Source: Calvatia gigantea (Eukaryota > Basidiomycota > Agaricomycetes > Agaricales > Lycoperdaceae). Taken from it: 64,000 bases of DNA. How positions within the stretch are numbered: the stretch's first letter is position 1; every line of letters starts with the position of its first letter. Made by a program: the position numbers and the translations under genes. The DNA is taken from assembly GCA_025093985.1 (NCBI GenBank), contig JACAAK010000002.1, positions 248,001 to 312,000 of the forward strand, given 5' to 3'. The notes below the pieces were generated by a model. It saw nothing but the letters and a program-made list of their open reading frames with translations. It was not told where the DNA came from and ran no database searches. Positions 12,830-22,698 of the stretch are shown piece by piece.

Positions 12830-14255
12830 CCTCACGTCTTCGGGCATTCCAGTATGTTTGTTGTGATTTTTGGGGATGACTTGAGAGGCCGTTGATATAC
12901 AGTAACAAGCAGCTTTTGGTCAAGACTCAATTGCCAAGTGGTTGACTCAGATAGGGAATCGCATTGGGCGGGACATCTTGTAGTAGAAGTCATGTACCAG
13001 TCACATATAACAACCCACATCTTGAACTGAGAACCGATAATGATGGCACTGGAAACACAGATTCAGTAGTCATTGGGGATATGAACATATAATACAGACC
13101 CTCTCCCTCATAATCCACTTTGATGCGCCCAAAGGCGGTGGCCGCTTCTTCAGGTCCGCTGAGCTGAACCTTACCTCAACTTTGCCTTGCGCGTACACCG
13201 GATCAGTCAACGATTATAATAAGGCGCTTCGCGAGCTAGCATTTCAGAGTTTAATACAGCTACAAACTGAAGGGTAAAAGAGATGCGACATACATCCTGG
13301 TCGGTTCTACGATTCCGCGTAAACCGGAGTTGATTGACACACGCAACAGTGCCAATCACGTCTGAAGATCTGAAGCCGTATCCATTAGGAAGGCTTTGCG
13401 AGAGTGATGCCTAACGTACCGCAGATAACGCGAGCCTAAGCTCATAAGGTTTGTACTGGAGGCATGAAATCGAATCTGGGTGTGGGGGCATCGGTGGTCT
13501 CGCAACATTGGAAGCCAGGGGACAGGCAGCTTAATGCTTTGGAAGTCAGCTGGCTCACCTCTTCAATCACGGTCCTCCTTGTAGAAATTGACTTGAAACA
13601 GTGGGCTGTTGTAAAAGAGGCAGTTGTTGTTGCAGGCGATACCGATGTTATGGGTGTAGTACACATTTCCTTCTTCGAAACGGTCGTAGAGTTAAGAGGC
13701 AGCTCCGTGTTTGCGTGTGCTGGAATTTTGTGCGTTTCAATTGGAAGGCACGCCGTAAAGAAAGCAGGTCTTTGTGGTTGATCTCTTCACTGGGTTCGGA
13801 TTCGTACATGACGGGTGCTCCAATGGACCTAATTGTTCCGTGGGTGAAGGTTAAGCAAAATGGTAGCCTTGCATGCACCAACTTCAAGCTCCCGCTCCGT
13901 TTGGATCACTGATGGCGCGTTGAGCGCTACCATCTGGAAGGACAGTCCCGCCGCCGATAAAACGACTTTAGAGAACATGAATATTCCAAAATTCATGGTG
14001 AAAGAAGACATATCCCAAACCTTTATGAGAGTACGCCTTGGTATTCGCTATAATCTGGAGAGGTTTCAGGTGTTCACTCCATTCGTAGGGAAAGTCATTT
14101 GTGAAAGTGACAGACACTAAGCTAATTCGATTGGACACGGTGCTGACAGATTTTTTCCTTGATCCAGTGGACCATGAATCGGATGTCCTGGGGTGCGTAC
14201 GGGAAGACTGAGAGAGAAGCAGTAGCCTCTGGAGATAGTTGATAGCCATCATCCA
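12830..14255 (-). pseudogene. RFA1: RPA1/Rfa1-like remnant, copy 2
   Basis: This is the most decayed of the three RPA1-like copies. The N-terminal part begins at about 14252 and reads ISLVSVTFTNDFPYEWSEHL, matching the N-terminal OB fold of copy 3. The DBD-A segment keeps LYDRFEEGNVYY at about 13690-13650, with stops before and after. DBD-B is traceable at 13210-12980 only through short words such as SGVRA and DVPPNA. Frameshifts separate all parts. It cannot encode a working single-strand DNA binding protein. Confidence 0.55.
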
Positions 14256-14464
14256 TGGGTTCAGTTGGTCCGTGAGCGTGATACGCCGTGCACGTCGGGC
14301 GGTTGCTGCCTGGTCTGGCCGTAACTTAGTGTAGCGCCAACGATGGGCCTTGCTTAAATCATCAAGGAGTGGCTGGTGATAATTAACGCGTCGTATAGGA
14401 GAACCTTCAGTAACGACGAGGGAGGGGGATGGTGATTCCTGCCATGAAGCTGAAGATCATTCAT
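14256..14464 (-). promoter_or_regulatory. Conserved upstream block of the RPA1-like genes
   Basis: Together with 14465-14670 this region is shared with 7990-8400 and, in part, with 21090-21200. Its position directly 5' of each RPA1-like start suggests it was the promoter and 5' leader. No TATA box was identified with confidence. Confidence 0.3.
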
Positions 14465-14689
14465 AGTTAAATCAATCATTATATTCCCTCGAGGGAAAAA
14501 GCAGCGGAACGCACCCGTCCCGCCGTCGTTGCAACCATGTCCAACCGATATCCACAATGCGGAAGGGAATAACAAATGGGTAGAGCTGATCGGTTAATGA
14601 GCTGAATTGCGCTAGGAAGGGCGCAGATTTTATTTGTCCTTGTTGTCCAATCACTCCCCTGGACTCTATTTCAGTGAAGAGATGAGGCG

Positions 14690-15420
14690 GCGGTTCAACG
14701 AAAATAGGGTGTGACTGCGTCCGTCAGTCACGAGGCTTCGAAACCAGGTCCAGGAAGGGAGAGACAGAGGCCGGGAACACAAGAGAACGAGGAGCGAGAG
14801 TGATGGTGTCGTTGAAGACAAGAGTTCAGAACGAGCGTGGACTGAGAGTCAACGAGAGAGCGACCGACAACGAGAGACAATGCTGAGAGAATTCGGAGCG
14901 AGACTTCGAGAGCGAGAAAAGTGGGTATCCAATTACTAGGTGTCGAGCCTCTACTGGCTCGACTGTATTTATACTGTAGACAACTTGTCCGGTGTTCAAT
15001 TTCTACGGTTATCTACAAATACTGAATCTGTATAGCAAATGAGTTGAGTTAGTATAATGAAGGTTAGGCTAGGGAACTGTGGTAAAATGTTGAAATTTTT
15101 GAAACACAACGAGTGAATGTGCAACTACGGAGGCGAAGAGTCTGAATTAGAAAAAAAATGTCGGTAACGAGAAAGATGTGCGGTGAAATTTTATTAAAGT
15201 GGGTAGTGGTCTAAAACACGACGTATGGCAGGTGAAATGGACGGTTGTGTAGTGAGCGAGGAACGAGCGGATCGGCGACGGATCGATGAATGGTCGGGGT
15301 GACGAAATCTTCGGAGGGCGGACTGATTAGTGTGAGATGCTCGTTGGGTGCCGTTCCGAAGGCAGCCGACGTGCAGTCTCCACATCAGAATCCGTGAACA
15401 TGCATGATAGAACGGCTGGA
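14690..15420. other. Unit 3-specific insertion with a purine-rich GAGA tract
   Basis: Sequence on both sides resumes collinearity with unit 2 (14660 with 8395, 15440 with 8445), so about 730 bp appear inserted. The part at 14755-14935 is strongly purine-biased, with many 'cgagag', 'gagaac' and 'gagac' words. A TATA-like 'tgtatttatactg' lies near 14965. This composition suits an LTR or other non-coding mobile sequence. No gene is visible. Confidence 0.35.
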
Positions 15421-15464
15421 CTATCCCTGCCGGAACAAGAGAAGGCGATAAATCCAAGAAAGTC

Positions 15465-16154
15465 GGAACTTTGAAGGTGCAGGAAGAATGGTATGTAAAG
15501 GGTCAGTGAGCAGGGCTAGAACGTTCAGCTTGGCTTGGGTTAAGGAGACCTCTGAGTGAGTAACGTAAGATCGCCCTCACACAGCCATTTCAGCAGGACC
15601 CCTATCACGCCCCCACTCAAAGTACCCGCTATGGGATATAGCCACCCCACTGGGCTGATGTACAACAAGGTTGCTTGGCCCAACGACACTCTCGCGTCCT
15701 CCGCTCTTTAATGTCGACGACAGCTCCGCGTTCTCTGTGATCCCATCAGCTATTAATTGAGCAATACAGCCACCCATTTCAGCAACGAAACAGAAAAGCT
15801 CGCTAATTTTTTTCCTTAAAAAGGAGGGGTGCGCGAAACTGTTGCCGACACGACGACCGACCACAACGCTAGCCACCCAACATATCCCACGACCGGGGGG
15901 GAATGTACGACTCAGCAATATTTTGGGGTCGCCACACAGTGTAACGATATTGACCGTAAGGATCCATTTTCAACTCAACCAAACACAGAATCTCATAGTA
16001 TCGGAAAAACCATAATGGGGGACAACAGCAAACAGTAATCGTCGTCGAAAGGAACCTGGTACGCTGGACACGAAAAATATTTTGGTGATATATCGTAAAA
16101 CGAGTCACCTATGGAAGAAGGGATGTAACAGGTAAAACAATGTATGAGACTCAA
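15465..16154. other. Decayed unit 3 sequence
   Basis: This is homologous to 8500-9200 of unit 2. The minus-strand frame 15918-15577 is open for 113 codons from an alternative start codon, with MGGCIAQLIADGI and SGYFEWGRDRG segments, but the equivalent in unit 2 is shifted. It was perhaps once an exon and is not recognised. Confidence 0.3.
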
Positions 16155-16847
16155 TCAGAACTTTGGGACACTGCCACTACTCTCGAAGGAGTTAACAGCC
16201 CCATCGCCGACTGGCCAACCTCCAGGCATCGGAACAACACTGTGCCCCTCAGTCGAAGGTCCGCTCATCCAAACAAGAGGTGGGGTGTAAGTGCGACTTG
16301 CCTCCCCCAGTCTCTGCAACGGATTGCCAGTAGGGCGAAACGGAGTCACGTTCAAGTTTTCTCCATCTGTATCCGTGGGGACCTGTCAAATCCTGAACAT
16401 TAGATTCTGTGCTGGGAAGGTGGATAATTTGTGTCGTACCCCACACCTGAACAGCATGCTAGGGGGCTCAGCTGTCTGTGCTGGGTTATATGTCGGGAAG
16501 CCATGAAGGCTTAGTGAGCTCCCGAGGGAGGATTGCGATGGGGGTGGAGGGGTTTGCTGGTAGGCTGGAAATTTGAAAGTTTCTTGCCCTATACCATGGC
16601 CATTCTGCAACGAAAGTGCTGGCGGAGGGGGTCCAGAGAACCCGGCGGGGGGTGACGTCGTGTTTGCTACCAAAACAGGCATATGTGGGACAGAAGGTGG
16701 AGTAGTAGAGGGGACAGGATTGGTGTTTTGAGCCCCAGCTGGTCCGCATTCCTTGGTGGCGGACGGCGTGGCGAGTCGTGGGTCGGACACATTGTATGTG
16801 ATGGCACCTCCAGAGATCACAACGCTCCCAAAATTGTTGAAAGACAT
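16155..16847 (-). CDS. VVISG-family small protein, copy 3 (two exons, 211 aa)
   Basis: Exon 1 (16847-16440) begins MSFNNFGSVVISGGAIT, followed by YNVSDPRLA and a Pro/Ser-rich region with SQSSLGSSLSLHG. The intron (16439-16383) is again phase 0 and starts GTACGA. Exon 2 (16382-16155) has ENLNVTPFRPTGNPLQRLGE and a WPVGD segment. Both exons are multiples of three (136 + 75 aa). Conservation of start, intron position and both motifs across three diverged copies supports a real gene family. It has no signal peptide, no membrane segment and no known catalytic motif. Its function is not known. Confidence 0.6.
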
Positions 16848-19589
16848 GCCGAGGAAGCTGTTGGGTGGGAGGGGATGATTCCTGCTTTCGAGGTATTTAA
16901 ACCCTTCACATTAATTTCCCCTCTCCTACAACATCACATACTACTAAGGTATACTACATTTCAGATAAACGGATACCTCCGGTGTGATTAGTTCACCACC
17001 TGCTCATAATGTTAGTTAAGCTGTGGTGAGGCGCCATCACTCATTGGAACTGTTACGCCTTATGCCTTATCCCCATTCTGCACCTTTCCACTCCCCCATC
17101 CCTCCTCTCACCCTCAAAACTGGTAAAACCTTGAATTCATTTTACCGATATTGTCCAGTTTTATTGTCTTGACTCAAAACATAGCAGGGAATCGAAAACT
17201 AGATCTTTGCCACGCTTTCTGATTGTTGCCTCGGAGGCGTAAACAAGATTCCGTCTATGGCCACAAAGCAATCAGACTCGATAACAATCACCGAAACATC
17301 CACTCGCCAAGGCGAAATTTTACTATATAAGAAATTTTTAGGCTCGTTTCTTAGTGCCGATTTTGAATCTGTAACAATATTTTCCCTCACTGTTCCGTGA
17401 TGCCAGAGGTGTATCTATATCAGGACCGCAGCGAAAGCCACAAGCCGCAATGAAATCACCATCTAAACGGGCGCTGAGGTACCCTGAAAGCTTTGTTTTT
17501 AGTCTACGCGGGAATTATCACGCACATGCTGCAGGCTTGGTAATATTGTCCATTATTGTGGAGATATGCATGCACAATAAATCGAACTGGTCTTCTCGCC
17601 CTATTGCATCACTTCGGGCACTTTCTACCGTCATCTTGCCCCAAATACTTTCCTCCTTCCCCCAGACAATTTACATTACCGTGACACCTGTGATGTCTGC
17701 CTTGGACAAGCCCATATGGGAATCCGGATACGCATCCTGAACTGGTTCAGATTCCCACACAAAATGCACATAAGTACGAACAGGTGTGCAGGCTAGGAGG
17801 GCCCCTGAATATCACAGTGAATGTACGTCGGAAAATCCGGGGCTTCAACTTTGAGGATTGTGTCACACCCCTTCCCCATCCGTATTCCAAGGAGGGCTTT
17901 AAGACGTAAGGTGAATCTGTTCGTGATAAGGCAGGGTGCAGTCGAAGAGTGTGGAGCTGCTCAGTGAGAGGTTTCACAGGTTGGTGGGTGAGCAGAAAAG
18001 AAGAAGCACCCCGCTGTGAGTCGCGGCATGATTCCATGAGTAAAAAAACAACAAATGGACGCGACGTCGAAGAAGAGTCCTTGGGCCTCTGGCATCGGCG
18101 GAAAAGACTCCAGGTAAAAGTTCCAAGAATTGTGCTAGCTGTTGTTGGTTCGAGTGCTGTTTCGGAGCGATAGGAACGGCTGACCACCACTGGGAGATAA
18201 GCTGGACCAAACAAGGGACTCTAATCTAGCCTGGTAAAATGGATTTAACTGTTAGTTATAAACGGGCACAATTGAGTGGGTCAACATGCCCTACTGGAGG
18301 AGCACAGGAATATTTCGTCCTCTACGCTGCGCCATCCACTTGAGTAAGTACTCCCAGGTCAATACCTGAGTCGTGTCATAGTAAGAATTACCGTCCTGAA
18401 AGGAGCAATAGGCGCGATTGGAATGTGCAAAACAAAAAGGCCGCATCCCGCGTCCAAAGTTCTTCCGAACGTGACTTTGGTAACCGTAGGTCTAACGTAT
18501 GCGACTAAAAAACCCTTAAGGTGTCCTATCGTTCGTAGAACATTCTAGAACCCTCACCCGACAATAACTTAGCCCGAAGTCACAAGGAGAGCGACGAGGC
18601 TAAGGGGCTAACATGAAAAAAGGAGGTCGTGCTACAGACATCTTGGGGTAGCTTCTTATTATCTACCGTGTGGGATATCCGTGACAGGTCACTTGGGATA
18701 AAGGGATGAAATGCCGCCCAAACTCGAGGGCCGCATTGGCATCGACGTTATTTCCGGTGGCACTTAATTGGATGGTGCGATCGCCCGTTAGCAATGAGCT
18801 ACGAAAGCTCCCTGTAAAAATAGAATGAACGAGCAATCGAGGTGGGGATAATGGATGATTGTTCAAACGTTCAAGCTTCAGTTGCAGGCCCGACGAACCG
18901 AGTAGTTCGCAGGATATCTCTTGACGTTTGAAGGGCGGCGTACCGGGCCAAGGCGTTGGGAATCCGTTGAGTTTGATAAAGTCGTAGTAGATTCCCCCCG
19001 ATTGATGCATTTCCACCGTTCTGACCGATGTAGCGTTGCGATTGGCATGCTAGAACGGGCTACCGGTCGTCGGGTCGTTGCGTGTCAAGGTATGTGCCGT
19101 CGAACAGCGGCTACTTTCTATTTGACCGTAGGGATAGCATATCTTCGCAAAATCCTCTTTTTCGCGTCTTCTGGCAATTTTTGCGGTTATCAGTGAGTCT
19201 CGTGTCCTTTTTGTTGATTCTAATTCATCCAAAATGACAAGTCCACGGACTGGGGCCTCTCGGTCGAGGATACATCACAAGATTCGCGCCGCACCCCTTA
19301 CTGGTTGCCGGTTCCGGGGGTTACGTTCCGGAACAACCACTTGCGAGGTTCCGTAACAGTGGCGAGTAGCGACCGCTTCCTCCGTCCGGGGCTGGGTACG
19401 AGTGGTTCAGCATCCACATATACGTTATTCACATCTTGGGGGGCTCCGACATGTTAATTGTGTTCGCGGAGACCGAGTATGTGCGCTTCTGGACACCATT
19501 CAGACTGAAGTGGTTTTACCGCGAGGTGGAAGGCTTGTTGGCGTCCACAAAGATATTACTTGCATTTTCAAGTATTCTAATGCGTTAAG
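16848..19589. other. Spacer of unit 3, decayed
   Basis: This is collinear with 3700-6640 of unit 1. A 155-codon minus-strand frame (18214-17747) overlaps the block shared with 4950-5240 but is not conserved as a frame there. The part at 19050-19570 may hold remains of RPA1-like 3' exons. No intact gene is seen. Confidence 0.35.
17225..17400 (+). repeat. Short dispersed segment, inverted copy of 3803-3960
   Basis: This is the partner of the stretch at 3803-3960 in opposite orientation. It contains 'actatataag' and 'ctgtaacaatattttccctcac'. A plus-strand frame reads KFLGSFLSADFESVTIF, close to the minus-strand frame at the partner, which suggests both descend from one coding or element sequence. 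Confidence 0.6.
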
Positions 19590-21085
19590 TATGATCCTGG
19601 AGACTGGCCTGTGCGACATAAACTCTGGCGGCAAGAAGTTTTTGGCAGAACGCGTCATCGGGCAGCTGATTCGGATAGGGAATCGCAATGGGCGAAACAT
19701 CTTGTACGAGCTTTATACCAGTCGCGTATTACGTCCGCTTCCTTTATCTGAGGCTCGGTATGAACCGTGCTTGTACTGAGAACCGATAAAGACGGCACTG
19801 GAAAGACACGTTTGATAGCCATTGAGGATATGAACGTGAAATGCAGACCTTCTTCCCCATCATCCACTTTGGCACGCCGGAAGGCGACGACCGTTCCTTC
19901 AGGTGTGTCGAATTCTTCAGCACGTCTCGCCCATAGGGTTACCTCGACATGTATACCGGACTGGTCAACAATTGTAATGGTGCGCTTGGCAAGCTAGCAT
20001 GCCGAATTTAAATACAGTAGCGAACCGGAGGAAAAAGGAAATGTGACATACATCCTGGCCGGTTCTACGATTTAGCGTATATTGGAGTGGATCGATACGC
20101 GCAACAACGCCAATCACATCTGAAGCCAAATCCATGAGGAAGCCTTCGAGAGGTGAATGTCCGACGTACCGCAGATAACACGAGTCTGGGTTTTGAGGAT
20201 CCGTGCCAGCGACATGAAATCAAATCTGAGTGTGGGGAGGTTGGCGGTCTCACAACACTGGGTGCCGAAGTCAGATAGCTTAACGTTTCGGAAATCAGCT
20301 AGCTCACCTCTTCGACCACGGTCCTCCTCGTCAGAATCAACTTGAAGCGATGGGTCAGATTTTGAAAGGGGCAGTAGTTATTGTAGGCGACACCAATGTT
20401 ATGGATGTAATACACATTTCCCTCTTCGAAACGATCGTAGAACTCACGAGCGACTCCAGCGTTTGCATGCGCTCGGATCTCGCCTGTTTCATCCAGGAGG
20501 TGAACCATAAAGAAGGGCGGGTCTCCGTGGTTGATTTCTTCGTAAAGTTCAGAGTTGTATGTGACAAGTGCTCTGATGGGCGAGAAGCAAGCAAATTCCC
20601 AACTGTAATGCAAGCGAGCAATGGGGAAATGTCGACCCGGGTCTGATTGTGCCGTGAACGGGGATTAGGTGAAATGATAACCTGAGTGCACGCACCGACT
20701 TCGAGCGTTAACTCCTCTGGATCACCAATGATATGTTGAGGACCACCATCTTGAAGGACAGTCCCGTCGTCAACAAAAACGGTTCTAGAGGACATGAATA
20801 TCTCAAAATCTGTGACGAAGAAAAACGTACCCCAAACTTTTATAAAAGCATGCCCTAGTAATCGTAATGATCTGGGGGGGTTCGAGGTGCCCGCTCCATT
20901 CGCAGAGAAAGTCATATTTGAAAATGACAGACACCCAGTTTATTCCATCGGACACGGCGTATCGGTGCCAGGGGCAGATTTTCTCTTTGAACTGCATTCT
21001 AAGTTGAATGTATTGGGGTTCATGCGGAAGGGCTATGAGAGCGGTGGCAGCCCCCGGAGAAAGCTGGTGGCCGTCGGCCATATTC
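19590..21085 (-). pseudogene. RFA1: RPA1/Rfa1-like remnant, copy 3 (best preserved)
   Basis: The N-terminus begins at about 21081 (MADGHQLSPGAATALI) and continues RYAVSDGINWVSVIFKYDF, the N-terminal OB fold that in RPA1 binds partner proteins. A short intron (GTACGT...CAG near 20835) follows. DBD-A lies at 20560-20300 with LLDETGEIRAHANAGVAREF and FEEGNVYYIHNIG. DBD-B lies at about 19995-19860 with RTITIVDQSGIHVEVTLWAR and EEFDTPEGTVVAF, then STSTVHTEP-I and a DWY near 19770. About 60 extra bases at 20582-20640 and several stops break the frame. The motif order matches RPA1, so identity is fairly sure. The zinc ribbon is not visible. Confidence 0.7.
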
Positions 21086-21199
21086 ACAGTTGGTAGCGTT
21101 GACGGTTAGTCTGTGACGGTGCACATAGGACAATGGCCGCGTAGTCTGGGCGTAGCCCTAGGGTAGGCCTTGCTCATTTAGACCCTAAAGTGTGGGTGG

Positions 21200-21438
21200 G
21201 ACCCGTCATGTAACCTGTAGGAAGACATGCAGACGACGAGAGTGGTGTCATGTGTGACTGAACGAAACCTGATGATGTTCCCTCCGCCCAGTTAGAAACT
21301 GAGAGTAGTCATCCTGCGGGCCTAACTATCCGTCGCGTAAGCTGGAAAAGAACCTGAAGGCCTGATGTTTGGAATCAGCGTCATCGACGACGACATCATC
21401 TTTCCCACGGCATCAATTACTCGTCAACGTCAACATCC
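21200..21438 (+). promoter_or_regulatory. Leader region of the cis-prenyltransferase gene
   Basis: This is the transition from array to single-copy DNA. It contains remnants of the array upstream block up to about 21200. The rest is presumably promoter and 5' leader of the gene starting at 21439. No clear TATA box is seen. Confidence 0.3.
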
Positions 21439-22518
21439 ATGGTCGTCCTACGTGGCCTCCAATGGATCTACAACAAACTCCTCGCAAAGGCTCAAAAGTG
21501 TTTTCTGGCTGTTCTCGCCGCAGGCCCAGTACCAAGGCACATTGCATTCGTGATGGATGGGAACCGGCGATTTGCACGGACACGCAACAGGAAGGTGCAG
21601 CAGGGCCATGTTGCTGGATTTGATGCCCTCCATCGAGTACGCGCTCATAATTTTTTATTTGGCGCTGTAAGACTGACCGCTCCCCGTTTAGATGCTGGAG
21701 GTGTGCCTCCAGATGAATATTCACTGCGTTTCGGCGTACGCATTTTCAATTGAGAATTTCAAACGGTCTCCCGAGGAAGTGGACGCACTCATGACCCTCG
21801 CCGAGGAAAAACTTCTGGACCTCTGTAATAAAGGGTACGTTGGCTCCATCTTATTTCTTGAGTGAATTGTAAACTCATAGTCGTGCTAATAGGGACCTTC
21901 TGGACAAGTATGGTGTCCGCCTAAATATCATTGGCAGGATAGAACTCTTGCCTAAAAATGTGCAGAATGCAGCACGGAAAGCGGAACGACTAACGCGACA
22001 TAATAATAGGTATGCTCACCCGCGCACTTTGGCATCGCCCTTATTGAATATCTATGGCAGAGCGATTCTCAATTTGTGTATGCCCTATGCATCTCGCGAC
22101 GAGATCACTGCCGCTGTGGAAGAGTGCGTGCAAATTGGATTAAGAGACAACGTTGATCCGGACACGTACGTTTCCGCGTTCTCCATCTCTCCTGCTCACA
22201 AACAATGGTTCCAATAGGTATTTTACCAAGGAAGAAATCGAAAAACATCTCATGACGACTGTGAGAGGCAGCCCTCCACTCGACATCCTCATAAGAACAA
22301 GTGGTGTCAAACGCCTCAGTGACTTCCTCCTCTGGCAGGTCCGTTCACCCTTCGTACTTAGAATTATATTTAGTACTTCGCTGACGCCCCGGTAGTGTTG
22401 TGAGAATACACAGATCCAGTTCATTTCGACATATTGGCCAAACTTCGGGCTTTGGGACTTCATACCTATCATCCTGGACTATCAACGCAAAATATGGAGC
22501 AAACGGATATCTGCGTAG
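21439..22518 (+). CDS. RER2: Dehydrodolichyl diphosphate synthase (cis-prenyltransferase), 268 aa
   Basis: The enzyme adds isopentenyl units in cis to farnesyl diphosphate to make the dolichol backbone at the ER, needed for N-glycosylation and GPI anchors. There are six exons: 21439-21636, 21692-21834, 21893-22009, 22061-22165, 22218-22338, 22396-22518. They join in frame to 268 codons. Family motifs are visible: [14 protein letters not shown] with the catalytic Asp (about residues 36-50), [45 protein letters not shown] and the C-terminal [20 protein letters not shown]. Length is normal for yeast Rer2 or Srt1; which of the two cannot be told. In fungi such enzymes work with a Nus1-type partner, not seen here. 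The next gene converges on it with about 180 bp between. Confidence 0.9.
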
Positions 22519-22698
22519 CCCCCTTATTCTCCCCGTTGCACTCCTTACCTACACCATAGACTCTTGGACACTCATCATTCATCATTTAATCCTAACTTAT
22601 TCCTTTCAGGTGAATGACAGGAGTGTGTTTGAGTCACGTGACTTCAGCAATGACCACCACTTCTGTGTAAACAATGCAGCACTTATCTACTCACAGCT

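Larger units (their letters stand above)
8441..14670 (-). repeat. Array unit 2 (segmental tandem duplication)
   Basis: This is the second unit, in the same order: block near 8500-8815 matching 15465-15795, small gene (9489-10243), spacer, RPA1-like remnant (12830-14255), upstream block (14465-14670). The spacer is different from units 1 and 3: most of their shared sequence is missing and 11.0-12.6 kb has no visible counterpart, so this unit has suffered a replacement or insertion. Borders are approximate. Confidence 0.55.
14671..21200 (-). repeat. Array unit 3 (segmental tandem duplication)
   Basis: This is the third unit: small gene (16155-16847), spacer collinear with unit 1, and the best preserved RPA1-like remnant (19590-21085). 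The upstream block fades near 21.2 kb, where single-copy genes begin. About 730 bp (14690-15420) seem to be an insertion absent from units 1 and 2. Borders are approximate. Confidence 0.55.

Noticed and set aside
20355..20915. 186-codon minus-strand frame in unit 3
   Set aside because: It covers the RPA1-like remnant but runs through the real DBD-A segment in the wrong frame after the extra bases at 20582-20640. The RPA motifs are in another frame, so it is not a gene of its own.
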